The notes below the pieces were generated by a model. It had not been told where the DNA came from and did no database searches. It saw nothing but the letters and a program-made list of their open reading frames with translations. Positions 1 to 6,782 of a DNA stretch of 11,136 bases are shown here, in pieces. The DNA is taken from assembly GCA_029558215.1 (NCBI GenBank), contig JAKQFZ010000976.1:1-11136 (forward strand), given 5' to 3'. This DNA is from Candidatus Omnitrophota bacterium. GTDB lineage: Bacteria > Hinthialibacterota > Hinthialibacteria > JAKQFZ01. Position 1 is the stretch's first letter; each line of letters starts with the position of its first letter. The position numbers were made by a program, and so were the translations under genes.

Positions 1-1
1 A

Positions 2-253
2 AGCGAGTATCTTCTCGGACACTTCTGGAACACGGGGGTCTTTCTGCGTGCAGGCTACATGCTCGAAGACTCCAATGCAAGATACTACGCAGGCTCGGAT
101 CCCTATTTCCTGAAGGCAGCGCCCAAGCCGGATGACATTGATCACTACTCCGTCGGACTAGGATTCGCAAGACAGCGATTTCAGCTGGACTTTGCCTGTG
201 ACTACAGTGAGGAAAAAACGCAGGTCATCGCTTCAACTGTCATCTACTTCTAG
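2..253 (+). CDS. Outer-membrane beta-barrel protein, C-terminal end (5' partial)
   Basis: The frame is open from the left edge to a TAG stop, giving the last 83 residues of a longer protein. Alternating polar and hydrophobic stretches (around FLRAGYM, HYSVGLGFA, FQLDFACDY, TQVIASTVIYF) look like successive transmembrane beta-strands. The chain ends in Phe after an aromatic-rich strand, the usual C-terminal signal read by the BamA machinery in Gram-negative outer-membrane proteins. The RAGY...GLGF...LDFA pattern resembles the end of FadL/OmpP1-type or PorV-type barrels, but too little is visible to name a family or substrate. The ATG at position 59 is internal, because barrel-like coding continues upstream of it to the window edge. 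The next gene starts about 290 bases downstream, so this looks like the end of a transcript. Confidence 0.7.
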   Translation, partial: SEYLLGHFWNTGVFLRAGYMLEDSNARYYAGSDPYFLKAAPKPDDIDHYSVGLGFARQRFQLDFACDYSEEKTQVIASTVIYF

Positions 254-264
254 TCTGACTTTCA

Positions 265-300
265 GGTTATGCCCACTCGCCAGGATGCTTGCTCGGTGGA
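265..300 (+). repeat. Intergenic structured element, copy A (3' side of the barrel gene)
   Basis: It starts 11 bases after the barrel gene's stop. It opens with GGTTATGCCCACTC (265-278), which matches GGTTATACCCACTC of copy B (5623-5636) at 13 of 14 positions. The match continues weakly to GCTCGGTGGA at 291-300, opposite GCTCATCGGAGGA in copy B. About 24 of 36 ungapped positions agree. The left arm seen in copies B and C is missing here. Confidence 0.45.
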
Positions 301-369
301 TGACAAGGCTCTTTTGGACTCGGTGTCGCTGAGAGACCGATCTGTCAGGAGATACTTGATCCGTCTGTC

Positions 370-399
370 TTGACAATTGTATGGAATGGTTGGAACATT
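370..399 (+). promoter_or_regulatory. Possible sigma-70-type promoter for the giant exported protein
   Basis: A perfect TTGACA (370-375) lies in the spacer before the giant gene. At 18 bases' spacing there is only a poor -10 candidate, AACATT (394-399). If this promoter is used, transcription starts near 405-410. That excludes the in-frame TTG at 377 and ATG at 386 as start codons and supports a downstream ATG (479 or 545). The rest of 301-369 shows no recognisable signal. Confidence 0.3.
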
Positions 400-544
400 C
401 CTGAAGAGTGGCTTTCAGCGACAGGCCATTGGGGCTTTCAGAACGACGAGTACGACAAAATCAGGGAGTCTTGGATCAATGCTGCTTATGAATGCTTCTG
501 CAAAGTCAGGTAGATGTGGAATATCCGGTCAGACGGGAACATGC

Positions 545-3500
545 ATGCTCAGGAAATCACTTCGTCACGGATTTGGATCCAGGCAGGCATTTCGATCCAG
601 AGCAGTGACTCCCTTGCTGACAGAGTGTTTCAGTCTTTTCGTTTTGGCAAGCGTAGCCATGGCTCTCTTCACTGCAGCAGCAGAAGCTCGTGTCCTACGC
701 GTAGATCCGGAAGCCACAGGCGGAGGGTCATACAAGACTATCGGTGCAGCTATCGCGGCCGCTTCTTCAGGGGATGACATCTGGGTCAATTCCTCAACCT
801 ACAACGAAAGTGTCTCTCTCAAAATGGGAGTCAGAGTGTATGGTGGCTTTCTTCCTGCACATACCAACTTTGGCGAGCGGGACTGGGGCGCCAATCCCAC
901 CATCATTGACGCGCAGGGACTGAGCAAACCTGCTGTCTATGGTGCCTCATACGGAACTCTGGACGGTTTTGTTATTCAAGGTGGCACCGGTGACCATGGC
1001 CAGGGAGGAGGGCTCTACTGCTACAGCACTTCTCCAACGTTAGCCAACTGCACGATCTCGGGCAACAGCGTGACCACAGAGGGAGGCGGATGCTATTTCT
1101 ACTCTTCAACCGCAAAGATGGTTGACTGCATCATCGAAGACAACAGTTCGGCGTCTTTGGGAGGGGGCATTTATTGTCAGAAATCCACTCCTGAGTTTCT
1201 GCGGTGCAGGATTTCGGGCAATTCTGCCGTAGCACACGGTGCAGGCATCTACTGCAACGACGGCGGCTCTCCGAGTATTCTTGACTGCACCGTTGAACTG
1301 AATATCAGCGCAGACTTCGGTGGTGGCATTTTCTGCTCAAATTCCGCCCCAACGGTGACGAATACCACATTCCGATCCAATGAAGCACCACACGGCGCGG
1401 GTGTCTACTGTGAGAACACATCAAACGCATTGTTTACCTCGTGTCTTATTGAGAACAATAGGGCTTACGGCGATCTTCCTGTGCCACAGCGCTATGGAGC
1501 GGGAGTGTTCTGCTACAAGAACGCCTCTCCGGTTTTCAGAGAGTGCGTTATCAGGATGAATGTCGCTCCACGCGGAGGTGGAATTCTGAGTCAGTCGAAC
1601 GCCTCTCCAGCGTTTCACAATTGTCTGATTGTTGGCAATACGGCGGACACGGACTACGGCGGGGGCGTCTGCTGCGTGGATTCAGCGCCAACGTTCTTTC
1701 ACTGCACCTTGACCGGAAATGTGGCCGCGGCCAACGGTGCCGCGGTACGCGCAAACTCTCTCAGTCTTCCTTCTCTACTCAACTGTGTTGTTTGGGACAA
1801 CGGTGCAAAGAGTCTCGACGGCCCCATGACCATACGATATTCCTGTGTTCAAGGCGGCTTTGCTGGCATCGGGAACATAGTTGAAGATCCGCATTTCGTT
1901 GAGCCTTGGGACGGCGCTCTCGCAAATCTTGATCTCCAGCTTAGTTCCCCATGCATAGACTGGGCAACGGGATCTCCACTAAACGATGAGCCGATGGATT
2001 TTGAAGGAAAGCCAAGGCCATTTGACATCCCGATGCGCGGATTTAACGGCCAAGGACAGGGCTTTGACATGGGTGCCTATGAGTACTCAGAGCCAACCAA
2101 TACACCAACCTTCACACCTACGCCCACTCCTGTGAACTTCCCCCCATCACTGCAAGCAGCTGTAATCTCGCCAAAGCCTGCTCAGGTGGGTCATGATATC
2201 GTGGCAACGGGTATTGGATTCTTCGATCTGGAAGGCGCGGCTCCAGACTATCGCTATCGCTGGTTCATCAATGGCATTGAACTGATAGGTCTACAGCAGG
2301 ACAGGCTGACACCTGACCTGTTTCGATTTGGGGAGTTTGTCTCTGTGGTTGTCTACCCCTTCGACGGACAGGTTTTGGGCGAGCCCAGGTCAGATTCAGT
2401 CCGCGTCACCGATACGTCCTTTGATCTGACTGTTGTCCCGGGCTCGCTTGCCGTGCTGGCAGGGGGTCGTTGTCAGGCGCTGGTGAATATCACCCCAAGA
2501 CTGCCACAGAACATGGCGGTCGCCCTCTCAATTATCGCTGGGGAAACGCATTCTCTGAACCTGTCTTTTGACCCACAGATCGTCAACCTGCGTGCAGACC
2601 AGTCTGGGAGTTTCTCGATTCTGACCATTGAAGCAGCGGGAACAGCAGAACCAGATCACCGCACACTCTTCGTCCAAGGGAACAATGGTTTCAACATCGG
2701 TGCCATTGCTTTGCCTCTTGAAGTCCTCGGTGCTGGTGGAAAGACACTCACGCTCAGTGCAGACCGAATCTACGTCCAAGTCCAGGAATCAGTCCTGTTG
2801 AGCGGAGCACTGGCACCACCGGTAGATTCCGCTCGAATCAAACTGATCCTCTCTGGCGACTTTTCAGGGCAACTGGAAACCCAAACCAACGCACAAGGTG
2901 AGTACCGAATCCGAGTGCAGACCCTCGAGACGGGAGAACTCCGTGTTCGAGCAGAAGCGCCAGACCTGGGACTCAGTAGTCTTCCAGTCACGGTCACTGT
3001 AGGCAAGAACGCGCGTCCCAATATGTTTCTTGCCACGGATGCAACTGGCCAAGAGAAGCCCGATGAGTTATTCAGAGTCTATGGGCAACTGGGACCGGTC
3101 GTGCTGGACAACGCTCCCCCACCAGTTACTGTGTCCATAAGACAGATCGGCCTTGCAAGAGACACCTCTGGCGTCCTTGCCCGTGCAACAATAACTGAGG
3201 TCACAAGCGCTCTGCTCTCCAGCAGTGGCAGTTTCTCTGCTCCGGTAAAAGTCGTGATTGAGGACGGTCGAGTTGAGGTGGAAGCCGACTGGCCAGGAGA
3301 CACTCAAAATCAGGGGACTTCGGCCAAACCACTGGTCATCCCTCTTGGCTCCGCTCGGAAGGATCAGCGGGTTCTTTTCGTAGCTGGCAAGCCCATGGCA
3401 TTCCTCAAGGAGAATGGATTCAAGCCCCTTCGGGATTTCATCAAGGAGACCATGCAAGACAGAGGGATCGCTGGCGACAAGATGGTCTGTCTGTCTTCAC

Positions 3501-4480
3501 TCGAGTCCAACCTGCAGACAGTGACTGCAGCGATCAATGCGCTGCAGGTGGCTGAGGAACTCCTCGTCATCGTGGTTGGCGAAGGCACCAGGGACGGCGT
3601 CAAGTTGGGCGATGGCTATGTGCTGACCCCTCAAATTCTTGGGACGATCGCCGCACAAATTCCAGGGATGAGTATCTTCATCATAGACTCTGACCATTCA
3701 GGCATCTTCGGGGGGCCCTTGGTCGGCAGCACACTTTTGGGAAGTAGAAGGATCTTCTTTACCAGTTCTGGCTCGGCACAGAAGGCCTGGTTTACGAGTG
3801 GTGGTTTGGGTTCATTCACGGGACTCTTCTGCGCCAACCTTCGCCAGTCGCTCAACATGGGCGAAGCATTCGAAAAGGTCTGCAATCATTTCAAGATCAT
3901 GGGAACGTTTACCGGACAGACTCCCCAGAGTTTTGCCGTCAATACCAACTCTCAAGATATCGTTTTTGGCTACGCCAAAGGTACCGAGACAAGCGATTTG
4001 CTCCCGCCGGTTGTCGTCACACTGGATGCCCCATCCTCGATCCTGTTGGGACAGAGCAGCGTCGTTTCGGCGCAGGTGTTGGAAGCATCCGGTGTGCTCA
4101 GCGTCACGGGAACTTTCACCAGTGGCACCACCTTCGCCGTGCAGGAGGAATCCTTTACCCTCATATCAGGTTCCACGGATACGTATCAAAGCCCCCCCAT
4201 GCTCTTCGATGAAGTCGGGAACCTCGTCGTCTCCATCATCGCGATGGATATTGCCGGAAACGTCTCCGATCCGACAGCGGCTTTGGTTCCGGTCTACGTC
4301 CGTCCTGAGAAAGGCGACTTGGATGGCAATGGTGTCGTTGACTGGAAGGATCTCCTGGTCTTTCAGGCAGCATGGACTGGCAGCAGTTCATCCGCAGGCT
4401 ACAATCATCTGGCGGATCTGAACGACGATGGAATCGTTGATCACAAGGATTTGCTTCTGTTTGTCAAGAGAATGCTCTGA
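545..4480 (+). CDS. Giant exported protein: beta-helix, Ig-like modules, inactive caspase-like domain, dockerin
   Basis: About 1311 residues from ATG 545. Layout: signal peptide 1-48 (basic N-region, hydrophobic stretch, AEA cleavage motif); right-handed parallel beta-helix about 55-515 with ten G-G/A-G turns of about 26 residues (GGGIYC type), closing with LSSPCID and DMGAYEY; Thr-Pro linker 517-531; PKD/Ig-like beta modules about 532-940; caspase-like alpha/beta domain about 942-1131; another Ig-like module about 1154-1252; dockerin 1257-1311. The dockerin has two Ca-binding loops, D1258-D1260-N1262-D1266-D1269 and D1291-N1293-D1295-D1299-D1302. In the caspase-like domain the expected His is E1013 (VVGEGT) and the expected Cys is D1050 (DSDHSG), so proteolysis is unlikely. 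The probable role is an extracellular adhesive or glycan-binding scaffold tethered through the dockerin; no cohesin is visible nearby. The start is uncertain: the frame reaches back to TTG 377, and ATG 479 has AGGGAG ten bases upstream, but ATG 545 gives the best signal peptide. Confidence 0.85.
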   Translation: MLRKSLRHGFGSRQAFRSRAVTPLLTECFSLFVLASVAMALFTAAAEARVLRVDPEATGGGSYKTIGAAIAAASSGDDIWVNSSTYNESVSLKMGVRVYGGFLPAHTNFGERDWGANPTIIDAQGLSKPAVYGASYGTLDGFVIQGGTGDHGQGGGLYCYSTSPTLANCTISGNSVTTEGGGCYFYSSTAKMVDCIIEDNSSASLGGGIYCQKSTPEFLRCRISGNSAVAHGAGIYCNDGGSPSILDCTVELNISADFGGGIFCSNSAPTVTNTTFRSNEAPHGAGVYCENTSNALFTSCLIENNRAYGDLPVPQRYGAGVFCYKNASPVFRECVIRMNVAPRGGGILSQSNASPAFHNCLIVGNTADTDYGGGVCCVDSAPTFFHCTLTGNVAAANGAAVRANSLSLPSLLNCVVWDNGAKSLDGPMTIRYSCVQGGFAGIGNIVEDPHFVEPWDGALANLDLQLSSPCIDWATGSPLNDEPMDFEGKPRPFDIPMRGFNGQGQGFDMGAYEYSEPTNTPTFTPTPTPVNFPPSLQAAVISPKPAQVGHDIVATGIGFFDLEGAAPDYRYRWFINGIELIGLQQDRLTPDLFRFGEFVSVVVYPFDGQVLGEPRSDSVRVTDTSFDLTVVPGSLAVLAGGRCQALVNITPRLPQNMAVALSIIAGETHSLNLSFDPQIVNLRADQSGSFSILTIEAAGTAEPDHRTLFVQGNNGFNIGAIALPLEVLGAGGKTLTLSADRIYVQVQESVLLSGALAPPVDSARIKLILSGDFSGQLETQTNAQGEYRIRVQTLETGELRVRAEAPDLGLSSLPVTVTVGKNARPNMFLATDATGQEKPDELFRVYGQLGPVVLDNAPPPVTVSIRQIGLARDTSGVLARATITEVTSALLSSSGSFSAPVKVVIEDGRVEVEADWPGDTQNQGTSAKPLVIPLGSARKDQRVLFVAGKPMAFLKENGFKPLRDFIKETMQDRGIAGDKMVCLSSLESNLQTVTAAINALQVAEELLVIVVGEGTRDGVKLGDGYVLTPQILGTIAAQIPGMSIFIIDSDHSGIFGGPLVGSTLLGSRRIFFTSSGSAQKAWFTSGGLGSFTGLFCANLRQSLNMGEAFEKVCNHFKIMGTFTGQTPQSFAVNTNSQDIVFGYAKGTETSDLLPPVVVTLDAPSSILLGQSSVVSAQVLEASGVLSVTGTFTSGTTFAVQEESFTLISGSTDTYQSPPMLFDEVGNLVVSIIAMDIAGNVSDPTAALVPVYVRPEKGDLDGNGVVDWKDLLVFQAAWTGSSSSAGYNHLADLNDDGIVDHKDLLLFVKRML

Positions 4481-4513
4481 GTTCTTCCTGCCTTCTCGGG
4501 GCTTTCAATAGGT

Positions 4514-4530
4514 CTCTGCCGAATGCAGAG
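4514..4530. other. Small hairpin in the 4481-4733 spacer
   Basis: CTCTGC (4514-4519) and GCAGAG (4525-4530) form a perfect 6-bp stem with a 5-base loop, 33 bases after the stop of the giant gene. No T-run follows, so it is at best a weak terminator. The rest of the 253-base spacer has no convincing gene on either strand and no copy of the repeat found at 265, 5599, 8038 and 9061. Confidence 0.3.
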
Positions 4531-4718
4531 CATCCAGGAGTTGGCAACGAGCCGAAGGGATTTGAATATCGAAGCTGACTCTTTCTGTCTTGTCCCAATC
4601 TTCGGTAAAAATCGTTTGGACTTGCCTCTGAGTCTTGGAGTGGTACAGTAGACTCAGCAAGTTGTCGGACAGATTGCCGAGTCCGACGCACGTGTATCTC
4701 GATTTCGGGTTATTCTTT

Positions 4719-4723
4719 GGAGG
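4719..4723 (+). promoter_or_regulatory. Shine-Dalgarno site that fixes the GTG start of the M55 gene
   Basis: GGAGG lies ten bases before GTG 4734. The frame stays open upstream to an ATG at 4635, but the 33 extra codons match nothing in the DppA family. Starting at the GTG puts the metal ligands at family positions 8 and 10. Confidence 0.75.
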
Positions 4724-4733
4724 AACGACCGCA

Positions 4734-5561
4734 GTGAAGATAATGCTCATGACTGACTTGGAAGGCGTTGCCGGAGTTCTCAACAATCATGACTGGACTT
4801 CGCCCGATGGCAGATTCAATGAGAAGGGAATGCGTCTTCTGACAGAAGAAGTCAACGCTGCCGTTGACGGGCTTTTTGCAGGTGGAGCACGTGAAGTTAT
4901 CATTGTGGATGGCCATGGCTCAGGAGCCATTGATCCGGAAATTCTGGATGAACGTGCCCAACTGTCGAGGGGGCGACATGAACAGGTGTGGCCGTGGGGA
5001 CTCGACAACACGTTCCATGGACTTGGGTTTGTAGGCCAACACGCCAAGGCAGGCACCCCCTATTCACACATTACACATACGCAGAACATGCGGTACATCG
5101 ATCTCTCCATCAACGGCGTCTCAATTGGAGAGTATGGGCAGCTGGCTCTCTGTGCCATGGAACTAGGGATTCCAACGATTTTCGCCTGTGGAGAACAGGC
5201 ACTTGCAGTTGAGGCAGAAAATCTGACACCTGGGGTGATCACAGTCGCCGTAAAGAGGGGCTTGCTGCCAGACGGTCTCGACCACCTCAGCGCGGAAGAA
5301 TACAAGAAGGCCAAACTCAGCGCGATTCATGTCTCTCCAAAGAAATCCCGCGCGTTGATACGACACGGTGCCTTCAAGGCTGCTGAGAGGCTTAGAAACG
5401 ATCCGAGAAGTTTCTCATACCCCAAGTTCGCCCCCCCGTATGTACGAACTGCTCGATTTCGAACACTGGAAGACAAACCCGCCTATCAAGCACGCGATGA
5501 GCATCCCAACAGCATCACCAGTCTGATGAATATGCCATTCACGCCGCTAGTAACACCGTAG
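4734..5561 (+). CDS. M55 family D-aminopeptidase (DppA-like)
   Basis: 275 residues from a GTG start, the usual length for peptidase family M55 (Bacillus subtilis DppA, 274). The family consists of zinc enzymes that release N-terminal D-amino acids from short peptides such as D-Ala-D-Ala, probably for recycling peptidoglycan fragments in the cytoplasm. The motifs are in order and complete: D8 and E10 in MTDLEG, H61 in VDGHGSG, H103 in GQHAKAGTP, H115 in SHITHTQ as the likely nucleophile, and E133 in IGEYGQ. There is no signal peptide. The upstream gene ends 253 bases earlier and the downstream gene is convergent, so it is probably transcribed alone. The dipeptide transporter genes that accompany dppA in Bacillus are absent. 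Family assignment is secure from the motifs; substrate is inferred. Confidence 0.92.
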   Translation: MKIMLMTDLEGVAGVLNNHDWTSPDGRFNEKGMRLLTEEVNAAVDGLFAGGAREVIIVDGHGSGAIDPEILDERAQLSRGRHEQVWPWGLDNTFHGLGFVGQHAKAGTPYSHITHTQNMRYIDLSINGVSIGEYGQLALCAMELGIPTIFACGEQALAVEAENLTPGVITVAVKRGLLPDGLDHLSAEEYKKAKLSAIHVSPKKSRALIRHGAFKAAERLRNDPRSFSYPKFAPPYVRTARFRTLEDKPAYQARDEHPNSITSLMNMPFTPLVTP

Positions 5562-5572
5562 ACTATAGTTTC

Positions 5573-5683
5573 ACAGACAAGATGCTTGAACTTCCGAACA
5601 GATGAGCACCTGCGGGCACGGGGGTTATACCCACTCCTGCAAACGCCTGCTCATCGGAGGAAGCTGACTTCTTCAAAGTCTGT
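5573..5683. terminator. Nested inverted repeats between convergent genes, possible bidirectional terminator
   Basis: The outer arms ACAGAC (5573-5578) and GTCTGT (5678-5683) enclose the inner arms GATGAGCA (5601-5608) and TGCTCATC (5648-5655). Both pairs match perfectly. Nearby are a 12-bp palindrome TCATCCGGATGA (5688-5699) and CCCAAGTTGGG (5708-5718). The region lies between the stop codons of the convergent M55 and SMP-30 genes, where a two-way terminator is expected. No T-run adjoins the main stems, so the role is inferred. Confidence 0.4.
5599..5660 (+). repeat. Intergenic structured element, copy B (3' side of the M55 gene)
   Basis: It begins 37 bases after the M55 stop. Positions 5599-5628 match the minus strand of copy C (8084 to 8055) at 25 of 30 bases, with an exact 13-base core AGCACCTGCGGGC. 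The next part, TATACCCACTCCTGCAA (5626-5642), corresponds to TATACCCATCCCTGCAA on the minus strand in copy D. The tail GCTCATCGGAGG parallels the terminal hairpins of C and D. This is the most complete copy in the window. Confidence 0.6.
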
Positions 5684-5743
5684 TTGTTCATCCGGATGAT
5701 CGGCAGTCCCAAGTTGGGGGTCACTCGAATATGGTAGTGAATC

Positions 5744-6742
5744 TCATCTGCGCAGAAAACCGCGCCGATTTTTCTCGGGTTGGGGTGTTGGTTTCAACTC
5801 GACCCGTGTGCCCGAGGCAGTTCCCCAAGTTACTTGGCCTCCGCGAACAGCCATGGCAAGCCGATAGACAGCACCTTTGCATGTGACTAACAGAGTTCTG
5901 CCTTCTTTTCCTCCAAAGGTGACGTTGGAGCAGAACTCCTCAAAGGGGATAAACCCAAGTTGTCTCCCTCTGGGAGAGACGACCCAGATTCCACCACGCC
6001 CTGTAAGGTAAAGATTTCCGTGCTCATCAATGGTCATGCCGTCCGGATCGGATTTCGAGTCCGTCTTTGGGTCAAAGAAAACCTTACCCATCCCAGCCGC
6101 TCGGTCGGTCTGAACGTGGATCGGATAAACTCTCCAAAGTTTCTGATAGCTGTCGGCAACGTAGAGCTGCCTTCCATCGTTCGAGGTGATCAGCCCGTTG
6201 GGCAAGGGCATATCGGTGATGATCGCTCGGACAGGACTCCCGTCGGCGGGAAGCATGTAGACCGCGCTACTGCTTCGTGCACGGAAGTCCGGGTCAGTAA
6301 AGTAGATGTCTCCCAAAGGTGACTGACAGACGTCGTTGGGTTGGTTCCAGGCTGGATTGTGTGCCAACACGCGAATCTCAGGACTGCCTGACCTTGTCAG
6401 CGAACAGCTGAGAATCCGATGCCCATAGACCTGAGCACAGAGAAGATCACCCTTGTTGCCCAGAAAGGTTCCGTTGATCCGTTCGGGATCCTCCAGATAG
6501 ATGCTGACTTCACCTGTCTCCTCCATGCACAGCAGTTGGTGAGTCCCCTGCGCCGATGCGACAAAATAGAACCGCTCCGTCTTGGGATCCCAGGACGGTC
6601 CTTCAAAGAAGGAATCGGCAGAGTAGACCAATTCAGGAACTGCACCGGAAAGTGCGGTTGAAGGCATTCCGACTTGTCCCGATGCACAATAAGGAACCAC
6701 AAGACACAGAAGAACCCACAAGGTGAAACTCAGCACTTTCAT
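5744..6742 (-). CDS. Exported SMP-30/gluconolactonase-like beta-propeller protein
   Basis: 332 residues. The start at 6742 is set by GGAGG six bases upstream and by an immediate signal peptide (MKVLSFTLWVLLCLVV, cleavage near residues 20-23), so the protein probably acts in the periplasm or outside. The SMP-30/gluconolaconase/LRE family uses a six-bladed propeller with one divalent metal to open sugar lactones or related esters. All four expected ligands are present: E47 (FEGPSW), N136 (NQPNDV), N182 (LPNGL) and D234 (SDPDGM). Blade repeats such as GDIYFTD, RQLYVADS and GNLYLTG are visible. The last residues are unusually basic (EKNRRGFLRR). It starts 40 bases after the stop of the URO-D-like gene and is probably the last gene of that operon. 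The substrate is unknown; an aldonolactone fits the cluster. Confidence 0.88.
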   Translation of the reverse strand: MKVLSFTLWVLLCLVVPYCASGQVGMPSTALSGAVPELVYSADSFFEGPSWDPKTERFYFVASAQGTHQLLCMEETGEVSIYLEDPERINGTFLGNKGDLLCAQVYGHRILSCSLTRSGSPEIRVLAHNPAWNQPNDVCQSPLGDIYFTDPDFRARSSSAVYMLPADGSPVRAIITDMPLPNGLITSNDGRQLYVADSYQKLWRVYPIHVQTDRAAGMGKVFFDPKTDSKSDPDGMTIDEHGNLYLTGRGGIWVVSPRGRQLGFIPFEEFCSNVTFGGKEGRTLLVTCKGAVYRLAMAVRGGQVTWGTASGTRVELKPTPQPEKNRRGFLRR

Positions 6743-6782
6743 AGCAATCCTCCCCCCGCAAACCGACTGCCGACGGACGGGC

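Noticed and set aside
1005..1820. Possible direct-repeat or CRISPR-like array
   Set aside because: The periodicity is at protein level (beta-helix turns of about 26 residues) with diverged DNA; there are no identical repeats and unique spacers.
3368..3940. Active gingipain- or caspase-type protease
   Set aside because: The positions expected for catalytic His and Cys are Glu and Asp, so activity cannot be claimed despite the fold-like motif order.
4505..4786. Small minus-strand gene of about 93 codons in the spacer before the M55 gene
   Set aside because: It overlaps the M55 start and ribosome-binding site, has no visible domain and no good ribosome-binding site of its own.
6680..6742. Lipoprotein signal on the SMP-30-like protein (Cys19)
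   Set aside because: The residues before the Cys are Val-Pro-Tyr, which do not fit a lipobox; a normal signal peptidase I site is more likely.
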